Shown: positions 24,031 to 36,394 of the stretch, piece by piece
Numbering within the stretch: the stretch's first letter is position 1
How the letters are laid out: each line of letters opens with the position of its first letter
Source: Pegoplata infirma
Taxonomy: Eukaryota > Arthropoda > Insecta > Diptera > Anthomyiidae
Reading direction: 5' to 3'
NCBI GenBank assembly: GCA_963921195.1
Contig: OY992539.1
Location: 211,424,035-211,488,034, forward strand
Length of the DNA: 64,000 nucleotides
The notes under the pieces: model-generated
What the model was told of the DNA's origin: nothing
What the model saw: the letters and a program-made list of their open reading frames with translations, nothing else
Databases searched by the model: none
Program-made: the position numbers and the translations under genes

Positions 24031-24559
24031 ATCATCAAATTGTAGGTGATTGATTGAAAATATTTTCAATCAACCATTTTTTTGATTTTGATTAAAAATT
24101 TGATCAATGTTTTATTTAAAGTCAATCAAAATAATGATTGATTTAACAAATGAATTGTAAGCTTATGACAAAATTATAAAAAAATTCATCTTTTCCGCTT
24201 TCCAATATATTGCCAACAATAAAAAAAAAAGTAAAACTCGCTTATTTGGTATATTTTTGAATTAATCTATTTAAATAAATTGAAGCGAAAAAAAATCTGA
24301 TATGTTGAAAATTTGTAATTCGACAGTTAAAGAAAATAACAAAAAGTTCAATCAAAACATTGATTGACTCATTTAAATTTTGTTGATCAATATAATTAAT
24401 TGAAAATTTTTAGCCAATAATTTTTTGTGTGTACTCAAAGAAAAGGCTTTTTCATATTGATGAAAAGTTACATTAAGATGATGAAATGTTACATCAATTT
24501 TCGCTGAATGTAACGTATCATCAATATGATTAAGGGGTAAAAAAGAAGAAATTTATATA

Positions 24560-25043
24560 CACACAAAAAATTATTGGCTAAAAAATTTCAATTAAATCTA
24601 TTGATCAACAAAATTTAAATGAGTCAATTATTGTTTTGATCAACATTTTTGTTATTTTCTTTAACTATCAAATTACAAATTTTCAACATACCAGATTTTT
24701 TTTCGCTTTAATTTATTTGAACACATTAATTCAAAAATATACTTTTTACTACGGTTGTACTTTTTTTTATTGTCGGCAACATATTGGAAAGCAAAAAATA
24801 TGAATTTCTTCATAATTTTTTCATAAGCGTGAAATTCATTTGTTAAATCAATAATTATTTTAATTGACTTTAAATAAAAAATTAATCAAATTTTTGATCA
24901 AAATCGAAAAAATGATTAATTGAAATAAAAATCAACAATTTGATGATTGATATAACAATTTTATTTATCGGAGGAGTTTCAATTAAAAAAATAATTGAAT
25001 CCGCGTTTTTGTTGATTGACTTTCGTTTTTAATTCTTCCAGTG
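24560..25043. mobile_element. TA-duplicating MITE, intact copy
   Basis: It runs from CACACAAAAAATTATTGGC to AATTCTTCCAGTG with TA outside both ends. It is the reverse-orientation sister of the split element at 21828-24431 and serves as its empty-site reference (GTTATATCAATCATCAAAT is continuous here in reverse). Confidence 0.8.
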
Positions 25044-25144
25044 TATATTCAATTCCTTTTTCTATTTTTTTTGTAATATTTCAATTATTATAACTAAAAT
25101 TGTAAATATATTTACAGTTTTCTAATTTTAAAAATTTATTTTCT

Positions 25145-25212
25145 TATCGCCACTGAGTTTTGAACACCGAACCACTCGTTTGTTATGTTTAGTCTCTAGC
25201 CACTAACTTAAA
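25145..25212 (-). other. Degenerate tRNA-like sequence
   Basis: On the minus strand, TTAGTGGCTAGAGACTAAAC followed by GGTTCGGTGTTCAAAACTC aligns with the plus-strand tRNA-like sequence at 5583-5655. The B box is eroded. Confidence 0.4.
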
Positions 25213-25469
25213 GAATATCAACAAATAATTACACCTAAAATGCATTTTGTTCATAGTGTTCTATAACATTAAGAGTTTGTATATCACTATGGTTTACCAA
25301 AAGCTCTGAGAGAAAGAGAGGGATTTTGAATAAAACTAAAATGTTTGAGTCTTCACAAATACCCATAAGCAAACGTTATCAAACATAGTGATGTTTCTCT
25401 ATTGTTGGCTCAGCTAAGATATTTTTTATATAGAGCAATTTTTGGATTTTTTTATATTTTTTATATCGA

Positions 25470-25605
25470 AAGTTTTCAGATTCTGAGACATTTTCCGTAT
25501 AGAAAAATTCTCAGACTCTGGCACAGTTTTGGTAAAGAAAAAAGTTTGAATTTCTAAAAAATTTTCAGAGAAAAATTCTCAGATGCTGAGACATTTTTCA
25601 TAAAA
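25470..25605 (+). repeat. Short CTCAGATTCTGAG array
   Basis: About four units of TCAGATTCTGAGACATTTTTC plus a TATAGAAAAA-like tract. The same unit occurs at 53140-53470 and 56520-56795. The 4.5 kb foldback element is inserted at its right end. Confidence 0.6.
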
Positions 25606-25612
25606 AAAATTA

Positions 25613-28600
25613 CACTGTGCTACACCAAAAATATGCAGGGGTTCTCATATGATAATTCGGGTTGGTTGGAGTCCATAGAGTACTGATATACTCATAGTTT
25701 TTCTGGATCACTTCGTTAAGTACGTTTTTTATTGGCAAATGTGTTGGAAAACGGAAATTCTTAAATTACAATTTTAAAAAATTATTACTTTGTTAGTTTG
25801 CAACCGATTTTCGATTTTATGGATTTGTTTTAAAGGTATAGGTCTTACCTTTCAAACAAAACAAAAATATTAAAAATCGATCAAGAATTGGCTGAGCTAC
25901 GATCGCTTAAGTAAAAAAAAAACGTATTTTTTGAAAAATTTGTCATATTCTTTACACTCTAAGTTGAAAGTGCATCATTCAACAATTTTTTTGAATTTTT
26001 TCTAAAAAAGTATAGTAAAGTAGCTTTCCAAAACACCAAAAAACATAACAATCGGTTTAAAAATGAATGAGTTATGCTAAGTTTTGTGATAGGGCATTTT
26101 TATATTTTTTCAGAAACGCTTGTAATTCAAGCATTATTCATAAATCTTGTTACTAGTAGTAATTTTATGCGCATATGCATATAAACTAGAGATGGGAACG
26201 TAATTAGATTTGTGCGTGATTCACACATGATCAGAAGTGAGCGTGATTGAAAATTAATATTACTCACGTGGTTGTTAGTGAGTGTCAGTGTGAGTGGAAT
26301 AAAATAATGGGCGTGTCAGTTACTTCCAAATCCTATTTATAATTTTTTGGGTTTGTTTAAAAAATATCAGTGTTACTTCTTAAACAAATAAATATTGTGA
26401 ATCGGTTGAAAACAGGCTAAGGTGCGCTTGTTTAAGTAAAAAACCTTTTTTGAATAGTTATACCTGCAACATTTTTATGACAGAAAAAGCTGTGCGCTTG
26501 CAAACATGTTTTTTTAAAACGAAATTGCTAAAATTGTTGGATCATTTGATGGAAATTTTACCTGTTTATAAATATACATGTGAGGCATTCCACACCAAAT
26601 GTTCAGTGAGAAAAAAAATGTGTACCAAAATTTTTTCAATGGGTCCCGGGTAAAAAAGTTTTTTATATAACTAGGGTGAGATTTCCATGCAAATGCATGT
26701 TTTTTGTCGAAAGCCTAAAAACGATATCGACCAATTATCTTTCCGAATCAAGAGATTTTCATTAAATGGCATCGATTTGCTTTCGCATATTTTGCATATT
26801 TTGGTGAAAATACATATTTTTGCATATGACTTTTTTAAAAAATGGAAAATTTCAGAACGGGTTCTGAAAATTTTCCAAAAAAATTTTAATCGATAGCCGA
26901 TACAAAACTATACAAGAATCTAAATTTTTGAGATTTTGGTGCATTTAATTTTTATTTGATATATATTTAAACAAGGCAACTTGACACAAATTTGACCATT
27001 TTTCCAATATTTGACCACGCCTCCTAAGCCCAGTTTTTGAAAAATTGAACAACCAAAAACGTAATTTTCTTAGCTCCATATATGAGGCATTCCACACCAA
27101 ATGTTCAGCCAAAAAAAAAGTTGTGTCGTGTCAATATGAAATCATTTTCAAAGTATTCGCTCTTAGGGTACTATTAAATAACAAAAATAAAATTTAAGTT
27201 TTTTCAAAAAGTGGGCCTTGTAGGCGTGGTCAAAAATTGAAAATATCTAACTTTTTTGCCTGAGCATCTTTACTTCAATATTTATGCAAATTAAATGAAA
27301 CACAGTAAAGTCTTAAAGACAAAAGCTGTTATAGATTTTTGAATGGGCTATCAATTAAAAAAATAAAAATTGGAACATTTTCAGAAGAACCCGAGTAAAA
27401 AAGAAATGATATAGTCATATACAATATTGTATAGGAATATAGATTTGTATATGTTTATATCTGACACTATATGTTTCTAGATAAAATTATGTATTGGAAA
27501 AAATATTTCAATAATTTCCAACATAGTCTCAGATAATGTTATATATTATTATATGTGGTCAGATATATTATTATATATGCCGTATATAAATATAAAAGAT
27601 TGGCCGAATTAAATACAACTCCACATGTAAATATATATGGTACTATGTCAAATAATATATTATTATAATACAGCAAAAAAGCAACAATTTTCTAAGTTAA
27701 TTTTGATATTATTTTATGTAATTTTATAAAAAAAATCAAAATTGTTGAAAAGAAAAACAAATAAAAAAAATTATAACAAAAATAATTTTATATTTTTACC
27801 AAATTAAAATGATTTAAAAAACAAAACTAGGAAGATTGTTGCCAATTCTAATTTTAATATAACCCAAAAAGAAAAAACGCCAAATGAATTCAATAACTAC
27901 ATAAAAAAATTTGTTTTAAGTTTTAAAATGTATGGCCCAATTTTTTTTTTTAAATTTATACGAAATATCCCCAGCAAAATTTTCTGTTCCAATTAATTGG
28001 TTCCAGAACGCATCATATTACCCTGCAACCGATTCTACTTAACGTTCCAGAATCAATGATTTTTTTTTTTTGAAATTGTCCCGAAAGCAATCGATTTTTA
28101 AAGAAAGTAGTTTTTTTGAAAAATAATTTTACATAGAAAATTTTGTTGTGATTACCATAGAATTTATTCAAGAATCTATTGCAGTTGGAATAGGTTCCAT
28201 AAACTTTTCCTGGGATCAGATTATATAATTTTTAATATAATTTGATAAAATTTTACCATTCCACATTAGACCAAAATTCGGATCTAATTAAATCTAACAA
28301 TATCATATATGATATTATTAGACAATTTTAGATAATTTCTGATACAGCCAATTTTGAGATCAGATTAGATCAATTAAAAGCTGCTACCAGATTAATTAAG
28401 ATATAATTACATAAAGGACCAGATTAATTTTTTTACTCGGGAAGTTCTGAATTTTTTAAATTTAAACTTAAACTTTATTTATCAAAAAACATGCCGCAAT
28501 TTTATTTGTTTTTTATTTTTTAAAAAAAAAAGTTAAAGGAATTTTCTATCTGATCGGAAATTTTTAGAGATGTGCTTTGCCTTGTTTTCGAGAAATCAAA

Positions 28601-30137
28601 ATTCAAAAATTGCAACACGCTTATTTTATACAATAATGGTATTTAAAACGTGTGCGTATGAGTAATATCAATACTTAAAAAATATTTTAAGAGGCGATGG
28701 TAGCGTGAGTGAGTTTTTAATAACGATTACGCACGCTCATGAAAGAAAAAATTTAGTTACGCACGATATTTTATTTTATTTATCTACGTGAGTAGAAAAA
28801 AATAAGTTACGGTCACGATGTTCACGTGAGCGTGAGTAAAATAAAATATCGTGCTTGAATATTTTTTTTTCTTTTATTAGCGTGCGTGATCGTGAATAAA
28901 TACTCAGGCAAAAAAGTTTGATATTTTCAATATTTGACCACGCCTACAAGGCCCACTTTTAAAAAAAAAAAAAATCTTAAATTTTATTTTTGTTATTTAT
29001 TAGTACCCTAAGAGCGAATACTTTGCAATTGATATCCCATTGAAACCACTATGGTTTTTCTGTAATGGAACAGTTGGTGTGGAATGCCTCACATGGCTAT
29101 CCATACAACCCATTTAAAAATTTACGGTTCACATGTTTTTTTTTTTGCTGAACATTTGGTGTGGAATACCTCATACGTATATTTATAAATAGGTAAAATT
29201 TCCATCAAATGATCCCACAATTTTACCAATTTCATTTCAAAAATGTCAAATGTTTTTTGTCATAAAAATGTTGCAGGTATAACTCTTCAAAAAAGGTTTT
29301 TTACTTAAACAAGCGCACCTTAGCCTGTTTTCAACCGATTCACAATATTTATTTGTTTAAGAAGTAACACTGATATTTTTTAAACAAACCCAAAAAATTA
29401 TAAATAGGATTTGGAAGTAACTGACACGCCCATTATTTTATTCCACTCACACTGACACTCACTAACAACCACGTGAGTAATATTAATTTTCAATCACGCT
29501 CACTTCTAATCATGTGTGAATCACGCACAAATCTAATTACGTTCCCATCTCTAGTTTATATGCATATGCGCATAAAATTACTACTAGTAACAAGATTTAT
29601 GAATAATGATTGAATTACAAGCGTTTCTGAAAAAATATAAAAATGCCCTATCACAAAACTTAGCATAACTCATTCATTTTTAAACCGATTGTTATGTTTT
29701 TTGGTGTTTTGGAAAGCTACTTTACTATACTTTTTTACAAAAAATTCAAAAAAATTGTTGAATGATGCACTTTCAACTTAGAGTGTAAAGAATATGACAA
29801 ATTTTTCAAAAAATACGTTTTTTTTTTACTTAAGCGATCGTAGCTCAGCCAATTCTTGATCGATTTTTAATATTTTTGTTTTGTTTGAAAGGTAAGACCT
29901 ATACCTTTAAAACAAATCCATAAAATCGAAAATCGGTTGCAAACTAACAAAGTAATAATTTTTCAAAATTGTAATTTAAGAATTTCCGTTTTCCAACACA
30001 TTTGCCAATAAAAAACGTACTTAACGAAGTGATCCAGAAAAACTATGAGTATATCAGTACTCTATGGACTCCAACCAACCCGAATTATCATATGAGAACC
30101 CCTGCATAAATTATTTTTGGTCTTTTGTAGCACAGTG
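25613..30137. mobile_element. 4.5 kb foldback element with kilobase inverted arms
   Basis: The ends are CACTGTGCTACA and TGTAGCACAGTG (exact), flanked by TTA at 25610-25612 and 30138-30140. Arms of about 1 kb are nearly identical by eye (25613-26640 against 29115-30137). Inner matching blocks continue, for example TGGGCCTTGTAGGCGTGGTC at about 27213 against its inverse near 28938. The arms contain AT-rich DNA and a GTGAGCGTGAG-rich patch. No transposase frame is visible. A separate inverted-repeat element (27390-28441) occupies the centre. A TTA duplication suggests PIF/Harbinger or CMC. Confidence 0.8.
27390..28441. mobile_element. Inverted-repeat element in the foldback core
   Basis: The ends are CCCGAGTAAAAAA and TTTTTTTACTCGGG. 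The interior is very AT-rich with ATATGATATTA-type tracts and no coding frame. The target duplication is not clear (only AA on both sides). Confidence 0.5.
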
Positions 30138-30140
30138 TTA

Positions 30141-30575
30141 TTATTAATTTTGCCTCGGAAATCCTTTTTCCCTTAATCAATACACTCACACATTGTTAGC
30201 TCAAGTAATGCATCTTACACAACACTAAACACACCAACCAATTTCTGTAAGTAAATTCAATTTTCATTCAATATCACAGGATACCTTCTGCTATTTTCAA
30301 TACATATTATAGCACTTCTACTTAACATACACACATATTTTTAAGAAAACCTACAGTGGCTCACATCCTAAATGGTCCAAGAAGATAGAAATTCTTTGAA
30401 GACAAAGGTAACAATAACAAAAAGTGTCACACGTGCTGTTTAGATAACATATCAAGCTTTAATTAAAGCTTGCTGACGTCCAGATTGGGCAAATATTGTT
30501 TTTTTAGATTGAGAATTTGAAAATAAAATCGACTTAAAAATATTTTTTAATAATTTTCAATAAATAATATCAATT
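30141..30575. other. No supported gene
   Basis: Nothing recognisable, except an AAGCTTTAATTAAAGCTT palindrome near 30452 that resembles TTAAGCTT...AAGCTTGA in the following satellite. Confidence 0.4.
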
Positions 30576-31255
30576 TGCAGTTCGACCCTCGTGGCCCATT
30601 TATTATTTACTCAATCTGAACGCCATTAAGCTTAAATAAAACTTGATAAATTACCTACACAGCATTTTTCTTATTTCTTTATTTTTAAAATTGTATAAAA
30701 ACGCATTAAATCATTTAATTTCCCAGTTCGACCCTCGTATCATGTAACACTGTGCAACAAATTTGAGATTACCGAAATATTTTTAAAAAATGTCTATATA
30801 TAATATCACTCTCTAGTTCGACCCTCGTATCACATTTTTTCAATTACTCAATCTGAGCGCCATTAAGCTTGAATCAAAGCTTGATAAATTACATACAAAA
30901 CATTTTTCTTAAATTTTTTTTTAAAAATTGTCTAGAAAGCACCTTTAATCATTTGATTTTCCAGTTCGACCCTCGTATCATGTTTACCCTCGTATCACTG
31001 TGTACCAAATTTGAGGTCACCGAAATATTTTTTAAAAATTGTCTATATATATTATCACTTTATAGTTCGACCCTCGTAGCATATTTTTTTATTTACTCAA
31101 TCTGAGCGCCATTAAGCTTGAATCAAAGCTTGATAAATTACATACGCAGAATTTTTTTTTTAATTTTTTGAAAAATTGTCTAAAAAATCACCTCTAATCA
31201 TTTCATTTCCCAGTTCGACCCTCGCATCATGTTTACTACACTGTGCAACAAATTT
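30576..31255 (+). repeat. Dimeric satellite with AGTTCGACCCTCGT motif
   Basis: The motif recurs near 30580, 30725, 30815, 30963, 31064 and 31211. Intervals alternate between about 145 and 90-100 bp. Long intervals carry ACTCAATCTGARCGCCATTA and AAGCTTGATAAATTAC; short ones carry ACTGTG and AAATTTGAGRTYACCGAAAT. This gives three tandem A-B dimers of about 240 bp. Confidence 0.75.
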
Positions 31256-31422
31256 ATAAAAAAACTGCCAAAGGGTTTTGAGCTAAATAAGGTTAATAGA
31301 GATCTTTAGTAAAATTTGATAGCGGTTCTTTTCTTAGAACATATTAACCCTCTATTTTCCATTTTAAGGGTCATTGTAGGCCTTTTTTTAAAAAATTCGC
31401 ACAAAAAAACATTCGTTTAAAG

Positions 31423-33122
31423 CAGCGGTTACCAACCTATGGTACGCGTACCACTAGGGGTACGCGAAACTGCCCGCGGGGGTACGCGAAATTTTTTTGA
31501 AAGATATGGTTGCTAATCACGTAAAACGAAAACGATAGACGATGCATAAACGACATCAAAATACATATCGTTTTGAAGGGAAATTTGAAAGTTTTTCTTG
31601 ATTAAATTATTAAAGAGTCTTGTCTAATCCAGAAACATTAAAAAATTTGGAAACATTTTGATTAGCTTAGAAGCAACAAGGCTCCAAAAATCGACGATAG
31701 TCAACTATCGTTTTACGTGATCACAGTCATGAGTTTTACCTATTAAACAAAACAATAAGATTGAGAATCGGTTTAAGATTGGTTGACAAGGGAAGTCTCT
31801 CTAGTGTCACCCGCGGATCTTTATGGAATTGGTTTTAAGTATTTTGTAGATCAGAAAAAATAAAGGGACACATATTTTTTTTAGCGGCCCAAATTAATAT
31901 TTAGGGGGTAAAAAGGAGGGGGAAGACAAGGATATTTTTTAGTTTTTTTTGTTTATCTCCTATATTATGCAAAGGTCTTTGGAAAACCTATCTACGTGTG
32001 CTAAGAACGTGTCCAAAAGTGCAAAACTTTTCGTCATATTGAGTAAAATACCAAAATTTTAAGACATTTTTGTTAATAATATCGAAAAATATTAACTTCT
32101 TTAGCCCGTTGTTAGCACCACGAGATAGGTATTTTTAATACCTTTAATCTGATATCACACATGCCAATATTTATTTTTTTTTAATAGGCGTAAATCGTAA
32201 AAAACTGAAAAATACCAATTTCCCCCCATACAAATCGAACCCCCCTAAAAATGAGTTTGGGCCGCTAAAAAAATACGTGTCGAATTAATTTTCGTTCTTA
32301 ACAACATATCAAAATTTCATGAAGATCGGATGGTGACACTAGAGAGACTTCCCTTGTGAGTCCTATAATTAAAAAAAACACACTTTTTCAAAAAATTTTC
32401 ACTTTCTTTTTACTTAAAGTTAATCGGGAGTCATTAAAAAAATATTTTTAAAAATTTTAATTCCTTAAAATCCTTGAAACTCAATAAGCTACAAAAATAA
32501 ATTGAGACTGGGGACTAGGGCGGAGCGAGAAATGCTCTTTCGCTTGGGCGATATGCGGGATTGGTGAAAATAGATGCCAAAAAAATGTGGTTAACATTTC
32601 AGGAAGATCGCAATTCATCTTGGGGTAACCCTTAAGCGCTGAAAAAATTGTCAAAAATTCAAATTTGATTAGATCTTCTTAATTATGGATTTTATGAGGT
32701 CTAGTTAATCACATCTATTTAGATTTTAAATATCAGCTTTGTAGGATACCGCTTACCTTCAAAACCCAGAGGTGGAAAAATATGGATACATTTTGGAGAA
32801 ACCCGAAAATCAACTTTTTGCTGTAATATAAAAAAATTACATTAAAATTGCAAAATATGGTTTTTTTCTTCCAGGACTGAAAAAAAGGGTACCCTAGGAT
32901 TCCAAAACCATCACTGCAAAATTAAAAAAAAAAAAAAATAATTGAAACTAATTTGTTAAAAATTCAGATCGGTCCACACGCCGTTTAAGAATTTAGTATT
33001 TTTTGTTTTTAACGGTTTTGGAATCCTTGGTTTTTAGCAAAATCAAAAAACTTGTTAGGGGGTACGCGGCTGATAAAATTTGAAATTAGGGGTACGCGAA
33101 CCAAAAAGGTTGGTAACCGCTG
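31423..33122. mobile_element. hAT nonautonomous element with 8 bp duplication
   Basis: The ends are CAGCGGTTACCAACCT and AGGTTGGTAACCGCTG, exact 16 bp inverted repeats, flanked by GTTTAAAG at 31415-31422 and 33123-33130. GGGGTACGCG repeats lie just inside both ends. Length is 1700 bp, of which 570 bp is a nested MITE (31787-32356). No transposase is detectable. The end sequence and 8 bp duplication are typical of hAT. Confidence 0.9.
31787..32356. mobile_element. CAAGGGA-ended palindromic MITE, copy 2 (TGA duplication)
   Basis: The ends are CAAGGGAAGTCTCTCTAGTG and its inverse, flanked by TGA on both sides (31784-31786 and 32357-32359). It is the inverse-orientation sister of 20652-21247, sharing GGCCGCTAAAAAAAATA- and ATTAATTTTCGTTCTTAA-type blocks. 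Together the copies give a TNA target rule. Confidence 0.85.
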
Positions 33123-33173
33123 GTTTAAAGGGTTAAAATATTCTACAAATATTTTCTGTGTCAAATTTGACTA

Positions 33174-33731
33174 TTTTTATACCCTCCACTTAGTGATAGA
33201 GGGTATATCGAAATATCGATCTGGGACCCTATAAAGTATATATATTCATGATGCCCGATCGATTTTAAGACATTCTAGCGATGTCCGTCTGTCCGTCCGT
33301 CTGTCTGTCTGTGGAAAATGCTGTCGCGGACAAAATATTGCACAGGGATGACTGAAACTTAACATATTTATTGGAAGTTCTCCCGAGAAGTTTGGTATTG
33401 CATTTGAGCGATATCGGTTCAGCGGTTCAAAAGTTATGAACGAAAATGTAAGCACACCTAAAAAATTTCAGTACATTCAACATAACCTAAAAATACAAAA
33501 TGCTTTAATTCGGCTTCTGGTTGACATATGTGAACATAATTGAACACCAAATGGTATTTAAACAAGTACGAACATATTTTTTTGAAAAAAATTTTTTTTC
33601 GCGGAATTTTTTTTTTTCAAAAAGTTTTTTTTTTTCAAAAGTAATTTCCTTTTAAATAAAGTTTTTTGCAATAATCTTTTTGAAATTGTATCACTGCATT
33701 CGGCAAGGCCGAATTTAATTTTTTACTTGTT
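33174..33731 (+). mobile_element. mini-me-like dispersed repeat, copy 2
   Basis: Nearly identical to 1617-2241, but about 30 bp shorter after the first hairpin (the GTTTGTCATTCCGTTTGTAA block is missing). It has the (TA)n tract at 33237, (GTCY)n at 33282-33312 and the terminal ATTCGGCAAGGCCGAAT dyad. Noncoding. Confidence 0.65.
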
Positions 33732-33734
33732 TAT

Positions 33735-34395
33735 GTTGTCAAAGACCAAAAGATCGTGCAATATAAGAAAAATACTTACAAAAGTAAACTTGAAAAATCT
33801 ACTGCCCCATTTTAGTTATGCGCCACTGTACCACTGACTCTGCCATGATTTTTTACACTGTTGTTGTGTGTTTATATTGATGACAACGCCTATCTCGAAT
33901 ATCTTATTATTCATATGAAACATCTAGTAGTACCAGCCAGCATATTCCAATCCTAAGAAGTAGAAGAAACAAAAAACCCTAAACTACCTGACATTATGAC
34001 TGACTTTAACATTTATTTTATAAATGTTTGAACAACAGCAACAATGAACACCAGCTTGAGAGCTCACGCAAATGCCAAAAAATAAAATAAACATGATCCT
34101 TTTTTTTTTTTTTTTTTTGAACCAGAGGAAACCCAAGAAAATAATAAAAAACAACGCCAGCATCTTTTCAGATGGTAAGGCACACATTCAAATTAGGGTG
34201 ACACTTTAGATTTAACAATAGATTTTCTAAAGGAATTTTTAACATTATTTGCCAATGCTTCTTTATTCAGTAAAACAGCCCTCTTCTAAGTCATTTATTA
34301 TTATTTCAATGCAAAACCATCTATCTCATCATTTTAATGCTCACACACATGTCTAGCAAATTTGGGGTAGTATAGGGATTACTCACTTGCCATTC
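33735..34395. other. No supported gene
   Basis: AT-rich DNA. One isolated CCATCTATCTCATC motif at 34312 relates it to the repeat field at 19 kb. Confidence 0.4.
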
Positions 34396-34399
34396 TGTG

Positions 34400-34670
34400 A
34401 GTAGGTTAGGTTGGATGAGCGTCCACCAATTTGGCGAATTCACTCGAAGGCCATAAGGCCCATTGTGATTTCCTTAATTGTCATTTCCCTACTCCCCTCT
34501 GATACAAAAACTTTTTACTTCTTGAACCACCCGATTCTCTTACATATTCTGCTAGAGATGTCAAAAGCTTATGGCGGCTTCTCATCAGTCCCGGACATTC
34601 ACATAACAAGCGCTTTCCTGACTCCTCCCCCTCCACTTTCCCATGACTTCTACAATAGTTGTCTATGTGT
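34400..34670 (-). pseudogene. LINE C-terminal fragment
   Basis: On the minus strand a frame reads CRSHGKVEGEESGKRLLCEC followed by PGLMRSRHKLL, resembling the Cys/His-containing end of jockey/R1-type LINE polyproteins (CxxC...HLLCxCP). Stops lie downstream. It is joined at its 5' side to a mini-me-like fragment, so it is a truncated remnant. Confidence 0.6.
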
Positions 34671-34890
34671 AACTCATTGAAATATCGGTCGGGGCATAAA
34701 GTATATATATCATTGATCAATGATCGCTTCTTAGACTTTCTATGAATGTCCGTCCATCTGTATGTAGACACGATGCTTTTCAAACTAAAAGAGTTAGACT
34801 CCTGAAACTTGTCACGAATATGTGCTAAGTTCATTGGCTGGTTAGTTTCAGAAATGGGCAAAAAATCGGACCATGGAAAAAAGTTCAAAA
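34671..34890 (+). mobile_element. mini-me-like core fragment
   Basis: TAACTCATTGAAATATCGGT, a TATATAT tract and TGTCCGTCCATCTG match the left half of the copies at 1617 and 33174. The hairpin and right half are missing. Confidence 0.55.
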
Positions 34891-36390
34891 TACATTAAAA
34901 ATGGAGCCTAAAAATGTAATTTTTCTTCCCGCCCTCTTTTGTGGCGTTCTACATTATTCTCTTACATTATTTCGCGAGGGTTTGGCGTTTGAGCACAATT
35001 TTTTCAAAAACGGCTCTAGCGAAGATTTTGATTTTCGTCCCAGATTCATAATCAAGAAAGAGTTTTGCAGTGTTGGCAACTTGAGGTTAAAGTCGGTTCC
35101 GACGAAACAGTGCCAGACAACTATGCTTAGAAAAGTCTTTAGGATATAAACAAGAATCACCTTAATGTATATAAATTCAATAATCTTATACTTTCTATAT
35201 TCCACATATTCAGTATTTCATATAAATAAGAGGCAATACACACTAAATGTCTGGTTAAAAGAGGTTTAAGTAAAATATTTTTGACATTTGGTATGTTTTA
35301 GTCAGTCTTAGTCTTTAGCGGAATTAATGTCAACCAAGGAAATGCTAAAAAACATCTAAATTTCAATTAAAAAATTAATTGAAATAGTTAATTGAATCAA
35401 TTATTTGTTTTTTATTAATATCAAATAACACAAGTTGACAAAATTTAAAAAGTCGAATTCTTCCTAACGGTTTGAGTTGCGCTGAATTCGAATCTGAACT
35501 CAGAATTTCTCAGGTTATCGAGATATCATATCTTAAAGTTTAAAAAAAAAAAAATTCGCCAAATTTGAGACGGTATAATTGCGCGAATTCACATTTATTG
35601 CATTTATTACACATTCATTTTAAAGGTATTTTATAGAAATTTCAGACCACACGTCAGGTTTTATAAATAAAGGTAGATTCGCGCAGTTAAAACCTCTAGA
35701 ATATGGCAAAAAAACAGGGTTTTTTCAACTTTAAGGTAAGATATCTCAAAATCCTAATGCGATAAGAAAATTCTGAGATCAAATTAAGATTCAGCGCAAC
35801 TTAAACCCTTAGAAAAGTATTCTTTGGTCAAAGGGTTAAAAAATGTGTTGGCCTGTGTAATCTTTTTAGTATCATTATTCATTTTATTAAATCAATTATT
35901 TGTTTAATTGAAACTCGATATCATTGTTTGTGGATTTATTTTTCGTTAAAATTTTTACAAAAGTTTGCTAAAAATTTGTTCGAAAATATGAAAAGGCAGT
36001 TAGAAAATGAAGTTTATTTTGACGTAATTTTTATATAGACACTTCCAGTGATATACCTCATATAAAGATTTGTAAGATTGTATTAGTATATATTCCTGTT
36101 TAGCTGTTCATGGTATTGTTGTAGTTGTTGTTGTTAATATCTTTAGGATCTCGTTGTGGCAGCACATTAATCTGTCATTTCGTATACTTGTAGTAAACAA
36201 ATTTCTTGAAAGAAAATATTAACAGAGCACCAAGCACCTCATAGTGTGACAATTCTTGTAACTAACAAATTTTTTTTTTGGTTATTGGGAACAAAAAAAA
36301 TAAATAAAGAATGAGCAAGTATTAAAAGGGGATGGTGGGCGGAGGAAGAGAAATGGATTTAAAAAAGTCAAGAATATTTTCTAAAGAAAA
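34891..36390. other. AT-rich stretch with one foldback
   Basis: No gene. Inverted arms lie at about 35455-35555 and 35728-35825 (GTTTGAGTTGCGCTGAATTC against GATTCAGCGCAACTTAAAC), probably a decayed palindromic element of about 400 bp. Confidence 0.5.
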
Positions 36391-36394
36391 TAAG

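Larger units (their letters stand above)
21828..24431. mobile_element. TA-duplicating MITE, split by a foldback element
   Basis: The left piece (21828-21920, CACAGAAAAAATTTTAAACG ...) and the right piece (24031-24431, ending AATTTTTTGTGTG) together match, in reverse, the intact 484 bp element at 24560-25043. TA lies outside both ends. Without the insertion it would be about 494 bp, close to the intact copy. Noncoding. Confidence 0.8.

Noticed and set aside
25613..30137. RAG/Transib-type element because CACTGTG resembles a reverse RSS heptamer
   Set aside because: Transib-type elements make 5 bp duplications; here TTA (3 bp) fits better and no transposase is present.
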